Source: an uncultured Clostridia bacterium (GTDB taxonomy: Bacteria; Bacillota; Clostridia; TANB77; UBA1234). Taken from it: 64,000 nt of DNA. The notes under the pieces are model-generated. The model ran no database searches. It saw only the letters and a list, made by a program, of their open reading frames with translations, and was not told the origin of the DNA. The stretch covers positions 1 through 64,000 of the forward strand of contig CAKPEV010000008.1 of the NCBI GenBank assembly GCA_934149405.1, given 5' to 3'. This document shows, piece by piece, positions 1 through 7,364 of the stretch. Within the stretch, counting starts at the first letter, position 1. Each line of letters starts with the position of its first letter. A program made the position numbers and the translations under genes.

Positions 1-1
1 A

Positions 2-70
2 ATTGCAAATTTAATGGAAATATCACGAATCACACTGTATAGAAGACTTAGGAAGAAAGGGTATAAATAG
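2..70 (+). CDS. 3' end of an HTH protein (cut by window edge)
   Basis: An open frame enters from the left edge and stops at 68-70. The 22 visible residues include IANLMEISRITLYRRL, a typical C-terminal helix-turn-helix recognition helix of the Fis/resolvase kind (ISRxTLYRRL). The rest of the gene lies outside the window, so whether it is a regulator, a recombinase or a sigma-like factor cannot be told. It is followed at once by the first copy of the dispersed repeat. Confidence 0.5.
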   Translation: MANLMEISRITLYRRLRKKGYK

Positions 71-80
71 AGAGTGGTTT

Positions 81-120
81 GTTTGAGTGTAACGAAAAGG
101 AGTGTCCCTGTTTGTTGCTG
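81..120 (+). repeat. Dispersed near-palindromic repeat, copy 1
   Basis: Shares GTTTGAGTGTAAC and the AAAGGA(G/C)TGTCCCTGTTTGTT core with the copies near 2.0, 3.5 and 7.25 kb. In this copy the core is followed by degenerate TGTTGCTG units. It directly follows the stop of the left-edge HTH gene. Confidence 0.8.
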
Positions 121-141
121 CTGTGTGTTGCTGTTTGTGTC

Positions 142-171
142 TTGAATTGTATGCAAAGTATAGGGTATAAT
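142..171 (+). promoter_or_regulatory. Sigma-A-type promoter
   Basis: TTGAAT (142-147), an 18-base spacer and TATAAT (166-171), placed 58 bases before the ATG at 229. It would drive the membrane protein gene at 229 and probably the gene at 871. Confidence 0.6.
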
Positions 172-228
172 TTAAGGGGAGAAATGCTTTGAATGTAAAA
201 TTAAATATTTTTGAAAGGGGGATTGAAA

Positions 229-852
229 ATGCAAAAACAAACTATGAAGATACTCTTTAAAGATAATATAAAATCATATTTGTTAGTGTTTTTAATGAGC
301 ATACTTGCTGGTTTATCAGTAGTGATATGTTTTGCACTTCCAAGCAATGATTTGTGGGCATTTTCGTACTGGAGTGCGGAAACGTTTGGCTTTTGGATGT
401 TTAGTACATCACTTATAGTTTTATTAAGTGAAAAAAGGAAAACAGCCATCATAAATGCTTTTATGTATGTATTTATAGTTTTTTTAATTACAACTATATA
501 TCAATCATATAAAATGTATTTTAATTTCTATACACCATTTGACTCGGAGATGGAGTTGTCAATTAGTAGTATTGATGGATGGCTATTTTATAGTATCATA
601 CCTGCACTTGTGTGTGGATTTTTAGGAGCTATATTATGGAGTGGACGAAAAAATAAAATATATAGCAAAGTGTTTTGTGTCTTGCCAGCAGTGTTTATTT
701 TGATAGAAACGATTATTTTGTTTATTTCTGTATTTAATAATTATACGAAATTATTTTCGGCGATAACTGATTTAATTTGGCTAATATTATATGTTGTATT
801 TTTAATAAAAAATGTCTTTGTTATGCGAAAAGTATATTGTGAAAAATCTTAA
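229..852 (+). CDS. Six-helix integral membrane protein of unknown function
   Basis: A 207-residue protein. The ATG at 229 is chosen because a strong Shine-Dalgarno (GAAAGGGGG, from 213) lies just upstream; the TTG at 211 would put the start inside that site. About six hydrophobic helices can be seen, roughly at residues 17-38, 52-70, 77-99, 119-140, 148-172 and 178-203, with short charged loops. No catalytic motif or known family is recognised. The gene at 871 follows after 18 bases on the same strand with its own ribosome-binding site, so the two are probably cotranscribed. In-frame CGG is absent, as in the other native genes. Confidence 0.75.
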   Translation: MQKQTMKILFKDNIKSYLLVFLMSILAGLSVVICFALPSNDLWAFSYWSAETFGFWMFSTSLIVLLSEKRKTAIINAFMYVFIVFLITTIYQSYKMYFNFYTPFDSEMELSISSIDGWLFYSIIPALVCGFLGAILWSGRKNKIYSKVFCVLPAVFILIETIILFISVFNNYTKLFSAITDLIWLILYVVFLIKNVFVMRKVYCEKS

Positions 853-870
853 ATTTGAAGGGAGGAAAAA

Positions 871-1935
871 ATGAAGAAAAGTTTAAAGTGTGCTTTTATA
901 GCTTTAATCGTCTTATTTGGAATCGTTATGATTGATACGGTACAAGCTAAATTATTTAATAGTGTACCAATTATTAAAATAGTCGAAGATTATAACGGTG
1001 GAAATTTGTATCAAAATCATAAAGGGATATTTGTAGATACATATATATTTACTGATGGTAGTAAAAAAACTTTTTTTAAGTGGGAGAGAAAAGATAGAAG
1101 AGAAAGCAAAACATTAAGTTTTGAAAAAAACGGATGTTTCATGTCTTTGCCGGTAGAGTATGAAAATGAAATAATAGTCAATCCTGAAAATGCAGAGCCT
1201 TATTTTGAAAAGTCACTATTTGATGTTTATTACAAAGTAGCTTATGAAGAGGGAAAAAGAAACGGTTATATTTTTGGACGTTTATTCACAGTTTTACAAT
1301 TGGATAGAGCAGATTATGAGCAATATCTCACTGGTGGTGATTCGATAAATGAGTATGCTTTTGCATTTGACGGAAAGCACTATTACATAATGACTGTCCC
1401 TCCAGATTTACAGGTTTTAAATATAGAAGATGTAGAACAATATAATAACGTGTCAAATATTTGTCGCAAAAGTGCAATAGAAACAATTATTCAAATGAAC
1501 GATTTTAACAAATACGATGATGATCAATTTTGGGAGAGTTCAGAAACATATAGCGGCGATCATGTTTATTTTAAATATTATCCATACCGTGCATACGGTG
1601 AAATAGAAACGGATGAGGATAAAGATATATACTTCACATTGATGTTATCTCAACCTGTCAAAAAAGGTGCCGGAGGAATTTGGTGTGTTGAAAGGGTTTA
1701 TGATGCCGATAAATATGGATATATATATCCTGTTTTTCCAGATAATAAACCATTCTCAGCAATGCAAACATATACAAAACAACAAGATATATGTGACAGC
1801 GGTGAAGAACAAGATTTATTAAATCCCGAAAGTGTTGCACTGGCATTTGTTCATTCATATTACGCACACACAAAAGCTACTTTAGACAGTTTTGAAAAAG
1901 TCTCAACTCCACCAAGTGGTGATTTTAGATTTTAA
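871..1935 (+). CDS. Exported or membrane-anchored protein, unknown function
   Basis: A 354-residue protein. The N-terminus (KK, then about 20 hydrophobic residues ending near TVQA) is a signal peptide or signal anchor. The rest is hydrophilic and rich in Tyr, Asp and Glu, as in an extracytoplasmic globular domain. There is no lipobox. No family was recognised. It lies 18 bases after the six-helix membrane protein, which suggests a two-gene unit at the membrane. It ends 56 bases before dispersed repeat copy 2. GAGGGAGG-like purines (860-866) support the ATG. Confidence 0.7.
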   Translation: MKKSLKCAFIALIVLFGIVMIDTVQAKLFNSVPIIKIVEDYNGGNLYQNHKGIFVDTYIFTDGSKKTFFKWERKDRRESKTLSFEKNGCFMSLPVEYENEIIVNPENAEPYFEKSLFDVYYKVAYEEGKRNGYIFGRLFTVLQLDRADYEQYLTGGDSINEYAFAFDGKHYYIMTVPPDLQVLNIEDVEQYNNVSNICRKSAIETIIQMNDFNKYDDDQFWESSETYSGDHVYFKYYPYRAYGEIETDEDKDIYFTLMLSQPVKKGAGGIWCVERVYDADKYGYIYPVFPDNKPFSAMQTYTKQQDICDSGEEQDLLNPESVALAFVHSYYAHTKATLDSFEKVSTPPSGDFRF

Positions 1936-1987
1936 TAAATATTTTATAGGTACTATAAAAACCTTAAAATGAGATATTAAAGAGAGC

Positions 1988-2039
1988 AAAAAGTAACAAA
2001 AAGGAGTGTCCCTGTTTGTTTCCCTCCCTGTTTGTTGCT
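1988..2039 (+). repeat. Dispersed near-palindromic repeat, copy 2
   Basis: Contains AGTAACAAAAAGGAGTGTCC followed by two CCCTGTTTGTT-like units. It lies between the unknown exported gene and the perR promoter. The leading TTTCTGATTGTTTGAG part of copies 3 and 4 is missing here. Confidence 0.8.
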
Positions 2040-2049
2040 TCTTTTATTC

Positions 2050-2078
2050 TTGACAATTACTTTTATTAGATATAAAAT
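2050..2078 (+). promoter_or_regulatory. Promoter of the perR-rbr-dfx operon
   Basis: A perfect -35 TTGACA (2050-2055), a 17-base spacer and -10 TAAAAT (2073-2078), 46 bases before perR. The A+T-rich sequence overlapping the -10 (TTATTAGATATAAAA) only weakly resembles the PerR box TTATAATNATTATAA, so autoregulation is likely from gene order but not shown by the site. Confidence 0.75.
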
Positions 2079-2124
2079 AGAAACGAAAAGTAGGAATTAT
2101 TCTTATTTTTGAAAGAAGGAGTTT

Positions 2125-2520
2125 ATGAAAAACTATTCAAGACAAAGAGAAGATTTGTTAAGCATTTTAAAAAATTCCAAATCACACCCAACTGCTGAAG
2201 AACTCTATAATAGTATAAAGGAAAAAATTCCAAGTGTTAGTAGAGGAACAGTATATAGAAATTTAAAAGATTTAGTGGATGAGGGATACATTATAAAAAT
2301 TTCTATGGCGGGTGGAGCAGACCGATATGATTACATTCACAAAAAGCATAATCATATTATTTGTAAATATTGTGGAATGGTTAAGGATTTTGAGTATGAT
2401 TTCGATTTGAAAAATGTAAAACTATCAGTAATTAAACAAACGGAGATGGATCCTTTATTAGATGGTGTGATTGTATATGGAATTTGTGGAAAATGCAAAG
2501 AAAAAAATAGGAGGTATTAA
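2125..2520 (+). CDS. perR: Peroxide-responsive Fur-family repressor PerR
   Basis: A 131-residue Fur-family regulator. The N-terminal winged helix carries SVSRGTVYRNLKDL (37-50). The C-terminal half carries the structural zinc site Cys80/Cys83 and Cys121/Cys124. The metal site that sets PerR apart from Fur is complete: His21, Asp69, His75, His77 and Asp88 match the H-D-H-H-D set known from Bacillus PerR. Oxidation of these histidines by peroxide releases the repressor from DNA. The next gene, rubrerythrin, starts 3 bases after the stop, so the regulator is cotranscribed with two of its expected targets. Confidence 0.92.
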   Translation: MKNYSRQREDLLSILKNSKSHPTAEELYNSIKEKIPSVSRGTVYRNLKDLVDEGYIIKISMAGGADRYDYIHKKHNHIICKYCGMVKDFEYDFDLKNVKLSVIKQTEMDPLLDGVIVYGICGKCKEKNRRY

Positions 2521-2523
2521 ATT

Positions 2524-3063
2524 ATGGAATTAAAAGGTTCAAAGACAGAAAAAAATTTAATGGAGGCTTTTGCGGGCGAGTCTCAGGCAAGAAATAAATA
2601 TACTTATTATGCAAGCAAGGCTAAAAAAGAAGGATATGAACAAATTGCAGATTTGTTTTTAGAAACAGCAGATAATGAGAAAGAGCACGCAAAACTTTGG
2701 TTTAAGCTTTTACATGATAATGACGTTCCATCAACAATAGAAAATTTAAAAGATGCTGCTTCTGGTGAAAATTTTGAATGGACTAATATGTATGAGAGAA
2801 TGGCTAAAGAGGCCAAAGAAGAAGGCTTTGAAAGAATAGCATTTTTATTTGAAGAGGTTGCAAAAATTGAAAAAGAGCATGAGGCAAGGTATCTAAAATT
2901 ATTAGAAAACGTAGAAAATGGTTTAGTATTCAGTAAAGATGGAGAAAAGATTTGGAAATGCAGAAATTGTGGTCATATCGTAATTGGAAAGTCTGCACCA
3001 GAGATTTGTCCAGTATGTGCACATCCAAAAGCATATTTTGAAATAAAAGCAGAAAATTATTAA
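2524..3063 (+). CDS. rbr: Rubrerythrin (peroxide reductase)
   Basis: A 179-residue rubrerythrin, full length. The N-terminal four-helix diiron domain has the two ExxH-type ligand segments ADNEKEHAK and AKIEKEHEARY. The C-terminal rubredoxin-like domain has CRNC (Cys146, Cys149) and CPVC (Cys162, Cys165), which bind one Fe. It reduces hydrogen peroxide to water with electrons from rubredoxin or NADH-linked reductases in the anaerobic cytoplasm. It lies between perR and desulfoferrodoxin in one operon, the standard clostridial oxidative-stress arrangement. Confidence 0.96.
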   Translation: MELKGSKTEKNLMEAFAGESQARNKYTYYASKAKKEGYEQIADLFLETADNEKEHAKLWFKLLHDNDVPSTIENLKDAASGENFEWTNMYERMAKEAKEEGFERIAFLFEEVAKIEKEHEARYLKLLENVENGLVFSKDGEKIWKCRNCGHIVIGKSAPEICPVCAHPKAYFEIKAENY

Positions 3064-3080
3064 TATAATGAGGTGAAAAT

Positions 3081-3458
3081 ATGAAAAATACTCGTTTTTA
3101 TATATGTGAGACATGTGGAAATGTAATTGGTTTTATAGATGGCAACCCAGATAGAATTACTTGTTGTGGAAAACCAATGCAATTAATTATACCAAATAGT
3201 GTAGAGGCATCGAAAGAAAAACATTTGCCTTACCTAATAGACAATGGAGATGATTTGATTGTTAGAGTTGGCGAAGTTGAGCATCCAATGGAAGAAGAAC
3301 ACTATATTTCTTGGATTGCACAAGTAACCGAAAATGAAACTACTAGAATTAGGTTAAGACCAAATGAAAAACCAGAAGTGAAATTAAAAAACATAAAAGG
3401 TGCAACAATTTATGCTTATTGTAATAAACATGGATTATGGGCAATAGAAAATAAATAA
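3081..3458 (+). CDS. dfx: Desulfoferrodoxin (superoxide reductase)
   Basis: A 125-residue two-iron superoxide reductase. Centre I is the N-terminal desulforedoxin-like FeCys4 site (Cys9, Cys12, Cys28, Cys29). Centre II, the catalytic Fe(His)4Cys site, has His48, His68, His74, His117 and Cys114 (last two in CNKHGLW). It reduces superoxide to peroxide without making O2; the rubrerythrin encoded just upstream then removes the peroxide. It is the last gene of the perR operon and is followed 12 bases later by dispersed repeat copy 3. Confidence 0.96.
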   Translation: MKNTRFYICETCGNVIGFIDGNPDRITCCGKPMQLIIPNSVEASKEKHLPYLIDNGDDLIVRVGEVEHPMEEEHYISWIAQVTENETTRIRLRPNEKPEVKLKNIKGATIYAYCNKHGLWAIENK

Positions 3459-3470
3459 AAACATTATTAA

Positions 3471-3540
3471 AAGGGCAGTTTCTGATTGTTTGAGTGTAAC
3501 AAAAAGGACTGTCCCTGTTTGTTGTCCCTGTTTGTTTGTT
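3471..3540 (+). repeat. Dispersed near-palindromic repeat, copy 3
   Basis: The longest form: GGCAGTTTCTGATTGTTTGA, then GTGTAAC, then AAAAAGGACTGTCCCTGTTTGTT and a second TGTCCCTGTTTGTT unit. The GTAACAAA...TTTGTTAC ends can pair with each other. Its right end meets the truncated sigma-factor gene exactly where that gene's reading frame opens (3543). Confidence 0.85.
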
Positions 3541-3542
3541 GA

Positions 3543-3845
3543 AACATATATTATAAAGAGGTAAAAAGAAACAACAAAATTAAATTTGAGGATATAAATG
3601 AAATATGTCAAAGCGAAAATTTTGAAGATAATTTAATTGAGTTAGAAGATAAAAGAAAGGTATTTAAAGATATAGAAACTTTAGATAAAGACACGAAAAA
3701 CATTATATACATGCGAGTAATAGGTAACTTCACTTTTGAAGAAATTGCTAAAATTACAGGAAAAACTGCAAATTGGGCAAGAGTTAAATATTTTAGAGGA
3801 AAAGAGAAATTAAAGGAGGGAAATAGAGATGAAGAAAGAATGTGA
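3543..3845 (+). pseudogene. Sigma factor remnant: region 4 only, N-terminal half lost
   Basis: The frame that opens right after repeat copy 3 encodes the linker and region 4 of a sigma-70/ECF sigma factor, including IYMRVIGNFTFEEIA and GKTANWARVKYFRGKEKL (the -35-binding HTH). Region 2, which melts the -10 element, is missing, and no ATG or ribosome-binding site precedes the frame. The stop at 3843-3845 overlaps the start of the anti-sigma gene by 17 bases, the usual coupled arrangement. The gene was therefore intact once and has been cut at its 5' side at the repeat boundary. It cannot make a working sigma factor as it stands. Confidence 0.85.
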
Positions 3846-5013
3846 AATTATAGGAGATTTGTTACTTGGATATAGCGATGAAACGCTAAATGCCGAATCT
3901 AAAAAGATGGTAGAAGAGCATTTAAAAATGTGCGATGAGTGCAAGAAAAGATTAGCAGAAATCAAAAAAGAAAATAAAAGTACGGATGATGAAGTAAAGG
4001 CTTTAAAGTATTTTAAAAAGTTTAGAAGAAAAAATATATTAAGGACATTTTTTATTATAATTGGAATCTTTATATTGATTATATTAGGAATGTATCTAAG
4101 AAAAGTTTTAATAATATCTAAGATACAAAGAAAAATCGAAGAACTATATAGCAGAAATAACATATATAGTGAGCAAATATCACTAATGGGCGATGGAAAG
4201 ACATCTGTCTTTGAAAAATACTATAAAGATAGAAAAATTAAAGATGTAACAACATTTTATAGTGATAGTGGAGAATTTGTTTTTATGACAAATTATAGCG
4301 ACTTAGATAAGAAAAACACTGTAAAAATAACTAATTATACGAACACATATGAAATTGAAGAAAATAAGAAATTTGATGAAACAACATCAAAAACAATTTA
4401 TCTAGATTTATATGATGCGCTTTTAACCTCAAAGTTTGAGCTTGCACTTACGATGAATATTGATGTAATAGAAAATGGATGGGGCAAATATTATGTTTTT
4501 ACAGATGCACAAGACAAAGCTAAAGAAAATGAGTTTTGGATAGATGCCGAAACTTTACTACCATCAAGGCGTGTCGAAAAAGAAGCTAAAATAAGCTTTT
4601 ATAATAACGCCAAAGTTGTAAAAGAAATTTTAGACCAAATAACACTATATAACTACTCTTTTGATACCGTTACAGAGGATGATGTAAAACTAGATTTAAC
4701 AAATGTGAAAAAACTAGAAGTACAAAAAACACTTTCACCATTTGGTTTTGCAGGTTCATCACTACACAAAGTGGAATTATGGACAAACGGAGATGTATAT
4801 GTAATAGTAGATGATGGAAGCGGAATAGAAGAAAACAGCACTAGAACACTAATAATGAGAAATGTAGAAGATATAGAAGAAAACAGGGCGGAAGAGAGGC
4901 TTGGTGGCATAATAATAAAAGGCGGAGAAAAAGTATCAAATGAAGCGGAGTATGATTGGATAGATTATATGAGTACAAATCAAAGCAATGTTAAAATGGA
5001 AGAAAATGATTGA
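3829..5013 (+). CDS. Membrane anti-sigma factor with zinc-finger (zf-HC2) domain
   Basis: A 394-residue protein. The N-terminal anti-sigma zinc finger has Cys5, His31, Cys35 and Cys38 (H-x3-C-x2-C). One membrane helix follows at about residues 66-88, then a 300-residue extracytoplasmic sensor region of unknown fold. It would hold its partner sigma factor at the membrane until an envelope signal arrives. The start overlaps the sigma remnant and has the ribosome-binding site AAAGGAGGG. The partner lacks region 2, so this protein has no working sigma factor next to it. It may be an orphan in decay or may act on another sigma factor. Confidence 0.85.
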   Translation: MKKECEIIGDLLLGYSDETLNAESKKMVEEHLKMCDECKKRLAEIKKENKSTDDEVKALKYFKKFRRKNILRTFFIIIGIFILIILGMYLRKVLIISKIQRKIEELYSRNNIYSEQISLMGDGKTSVFEKYYKDRKIKDVTTFYSDSGEFVFMTNYSDLDKKNTVKITNYTNTYEIEENKKFDETTSKTIYLDLYDALLTSKFELALTMNIDVIENGWGKYYVFTDAQDKAKENEFWIDAETLLPSRRVEKEAKISFYNNAKVVKEILDQITLYNYSFDTVTEDDVKLDLTNVKKLEVQKTLSPFGFAGSSLHKVELWTNGDVYVIVDDGSGIEENSTRTLIMRNVEDIEENRAEERLGGIIIKGGEKVSNEAEYDWIDYMSTNQSNVKMEEND

Positions 5014-5078
5014 TATATATTAAAAGTAGTAGTGTAAAAATAGTTGGCTAATGATTACAATTTATGTATTAAAAATAA

Positions 5079-5108
5079 TTGACTAATAACTGTGCAAAAG
5101 CATATACT
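5079..5108 (+). promoter_or_regulatory. Sigma-A-type promoter
   Basis: TTGACT (5079-5084), an 18-base spacer and TATACT (5103-5108), 113 bases before the exported protein gene at 5222. The rest of the 208-base gap (5014-5221) shows nothing else. Confidence 0.6.
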
Positions 5109-5221
5109 AGATTGGAAAAGGTTGTAAAATGGAAAATGCAAAAGCAATAAATATTAGGTACAGAGATTTTTCAAAAATATTACATTAATATTTTTAGTAT
5201 TAAAAAATAGGGAGGAATTAT

Positions 5222-5929
5222 ATGAAAAAAATATTTGTATCGCTTTTTATTATTTGTGGCTGTCTGCTTTGCACGAATGCTTATGCAATAAAGTCTAGCG
5301 AAGTTGGACTATATGTAAAAAGAAATGATAGTTATACTAAAGATGGAAAATATGCGATGAGTTTTAAAATGACAAATAATAGCTCAAATAATGAATACTA
5401 TGTTGAGCCATATGTTATTAACTCTTCTGGAAAAAAAGTTTTTACTTGGAAAGGTACTAAATTAAATAAAAATGATGTATTAAACAAAAATTATTTAGCA
5501 AAGTACTCGAAGCTTCCTAGTGGAAAATATACATTCGTGCTTAATTTAATAAGCGGTTATACGGCTGAATATGCAGGACCTTATAGAAAATTTACATGGA
5601 AGTACACAGTAAATCATAATGCAAGCAAGTTATCATTTGGTTCGACAAATTACAAGTATGATACAAATGGAAATAAAGCTATTGTCTTTAATGTAGATTA
5701 TTCAAATTTAAAAGGTAAAAAGGGAACAATTGAGATATATAATGAATATTCGGAATTAGTATATAAACATACAGGACCTGCTAGAAATACAAATAAAGAA
5801 ACAGGTTGGTTCAAGTGGAATTTTTATCCGAGCAAAGGTGGACTTAAATGCGAATCAGGTAACTATACTGTAAAAATTTCGTGTGATGGAGCAGCGCCAA
5901 TTCAAAAAAATTATTATCTTAACATATAA
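5222..5929 (+). CDS. Secreted protein with beta-sandwich-like repeats, unknown function
   Basis: A 235-residue protein with a clear signal peptide (KK, hydrophobic core, cleavage after NAYA near residue 22). The mature part looks like two similar beta-rich modules (about residues 25-120 and 130-235), each alternating charged and aromatic residues and containing phrases such as SGKYTF and SGNYTVKI, typical of Ig-like or carbohydrate-binding sandwiches. No enzyme motif is visible. The lipoprotein gene follows 12 bases later with GGAG, so the two are probably expressed together at the cell surface. Confidence 0.7.
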   Translation: MKKIFVSLFIICGCLLCTNAYAIKSSEVGLYVKRNDSYTKDGKYAMSFKMTNNSSNNEYYVEPYVINSSGKKVFTWKGTKLNKNDVLNKNYLAKYSKLPSGKYTFVLNLISGYTAEYAGPYRKFTWKYTVNHNASKLSFGSTNYKYDTNGNKAIVFNVDYSNLKGKKGTIEIYNEYSELVYKHTGPARNTNKETGWFKWNFYPSKGGLKCESGNYTVKISCDGAAPIQKNYYLNI

Positions 5930-5941
5930 GGAGAATAAAAT

Positions 5942-7009
5942 ATGAAAAAAATATTAAAAGTTTTAATGTTATCTTTGCTAATTATCATTGGTTGTGTAGG
6001 ATGTTCAAATAATCCACAAGAATTAAACGATGCATGGAAAGATGTTTTGGGGTCTTATTCAAGAGAAGAAAATTCAGAATATAGCAATGGCGTTCTAAAT
6101 ATGAAGTATTTAGGCGATAATGCTGTCATGGCCGAGATAAAACTTATGGAAGGTAGCGAGTCAGAAGAAAATGCAATTCAAACAGTGATTTCAGGAATTA
6201 TAACTACAGATAATAATTTAGGAATAATTACATATCAAAATGGTTCAAGTGTTAATTTTGAAATATCGGATGATTTAAAATTTGTTCAAATTACACATGA
6301 TGGAGAATTTGAAATTTCACCTGATGGAAAGTACAGCTTTATAGAAGATGGAATAGAAGTTTCAGATGAATCTGCAGTAACGATTTTAAACTATTTACCT
6401 AAAGAAGTAACAAAAATAGAAGAGGGATATGTAATAAATCCACCGGAAAGTTTAGTGGGAGATTGGTTTTATCCAGTAAATGTTACAAATGGCGATTCAG
6501 TTGTTTCAAGCTTTATAATAGCAAAAGATATGAGCTCGGTTTATAATGTGAATGGTGAGCCGAAGCTAATATATGGTTCAGCCAAAAACATGATGGCGGC
6601 TCAAACATATTCATATTCGGATTTTGAAGATGATGGAGCTAGCGAAAATATGGAAAATGGCGAAGAATTAACAGACGATGAAACAACATTTGATGAACCT
6701 ATTTCAATAGTTTCGGTAGAAAGTGAAAATGGAACAATCTACGAAGTAGGTACTACAGAAAAATTAGTTGCAAGACTACCATGGGATCTGCCATATGAAA
6801 TAAAAGCAACATCAAATGATGATTCAATTGCAAAAGTCGATGGAGATCAAATAATTGCAGTATCTGATGGCGAAACAAGCATAACGGGAAAAATAATGAT
6901 AAATGATGCCGAAAAAGAATTTACACTTGATATTTTTGTAGTAAATGAAAGCGATGAGGATTTTGAGTTACTATTCAATTTTCAAAATAAAAGTATATAT
7001 CAAATGTAA
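5942..7009 (+). CDS. Lipoprotein with C-terminal BIG2-like domain
   Basis: A 355-residue lipoprotein. The N-terminus has a hydrophobic core and a lipobox (IIIGCVGC; either Cys20 or Cys23 could be lipidated, and the fit is best at the second). The middle is acidic. Residues about 245-330 resemble a bacterial Ig-like (BIG2) domain, with the sequence NDDSIAKVDGDQIIAVSDGE followed by a TSITGKI strand. The C-terminal tail is irregular (FELLFNFQNKSIYQM). The adjacent downstream sequence is a decayed gene, so the tail may have been altered by the same rearrangement. It forms a probable two-gene unit with the secreted protein upstream. Confidence 0.7.
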   Translation: MKKILKVLMLSLLIIIGCVGCSNNPQELNDAWKDVLGSYSREENSEYSNGVLNMKYLGDNAVMAEIKLMEGSESEENAIQTVISGIITTDNNLGIITYQNGSSVNFEISDDLKFVQITHDGEFEISPDGKYSFIEDGIEVSDESAVTILNYLPKEVTKIEEGYVINPPESLVGDWFYPVNVTNGDSVVSSFIIAKDMSSVYNVNGEPKLIYGSAKNMMAAQTYSYSDFEDDGASENMENGEELTDDETTFDEPISIVSVESENGTIYEVGTTEKLVARLPWDLPYEIKATSNDDSIAKVDGDQIIAVSDGETSITGKIMINDAEKEFTLDIFVVNESDEDFELLFNFQNKSIYQM

Positions 7010-7025
7010 ATATGTGCTATAAAAA

Positions 7026-7227
7026 TGTCGAGGATACGGAATTATTTGGAATGACGACATAGATATATCATGTGATGAGTTGTTTGAAAATGGAAAGCAA
7101 GTAAAAACACCATTTGATGGGTTAATGGCTTTTAGCGATGCCACTTTGATTTGGGGATTAAATGAAAGTACACTTAGAAAAGCAATAGCTAGCATATGGT
7201 AAATTGGTTAATGGTGTTGATGTAAAA
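7026..7227 (+). pseudogene. Remnant of a DUF2442-type / HTH gene, frameshifted and cut by repeat
   Basis: Conceptual translation from 7026 gives RGYGIIWNDDIDISCDELFENG, the C-terminal signature of DUF2442-type proteins, and then PFDGLMAFSDATLIWGLNES with TLRKAIA, a helix-turn-helix segment. After an extra A near 7194 the neighbouring frame continues with YGKLVNGVDVK up to 7227, where repeat copy 4 begins. There is no start codon. The N-terminal part and the end are missing. The break here is not at a CGG codon, so this gene is simply decayed, unlike the seven recoded genes. Confidence 0.6.
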
Positions 7228-7280
7228 GGACAGTTTCTGATTGTTTGAGTGTAACAAAAAGGACTGTCCCTGTTTGTTAC
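7225..7280 (+). repeat. Dispersed near-palindromic repeat, copy 4
   Basis: Nearly identical to copy 3 over AAAGGACAGTTTCTGATTG, TTTGAGTGTAACAAAAAG and GACTGTCCCTGTTTGTTAC. GTAACAAA at 7251 and TTTGTTAC at 7273-7280 are exact inverted ends. The repeat starts where the DUF2442/HTH remnant breaks off. Confidence 0.85.
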
Positions 7281-7318
7281 AAAAAAAGAGCCCCGTGTTT
7301 GGAAACGGGGCTGCTTTT
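7281..7318 (-). terminator. Bidirectional intrinsic terminator
   Basis: Perfect 8-base stem AGCCCCGT/ACGGGGCT (7289-7296 with 7305-7312), loop GTTTGGAA, with an A-run on the left (U-run for the minus strand) and a T-run on the right. It ends the minus-strand gene at 7365-7928. Confidence 0.9.
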
Positions 7319-7364
7319 TTTCCTAACGAAGACTAATGGAATCTTGCCAGGAAAGGAGCGTGCT

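Noticed and set aside
2056..2080. A clear PerR box in the perR promoter
   Set aside because: The match to TTATAATNATTATAA is too weak in such A+T-rich sequence.
7020..7045. An eighth CGG site (ATA CGG AAT before GIIWNDD) in the DUF2442/HTH remnant
   Set aside because: The frame that reads RGYGIIWNDD needs no shift there and fits the family better, and the remnant has another, non-CGG frame break and no start. It is counted as a decayed gene.
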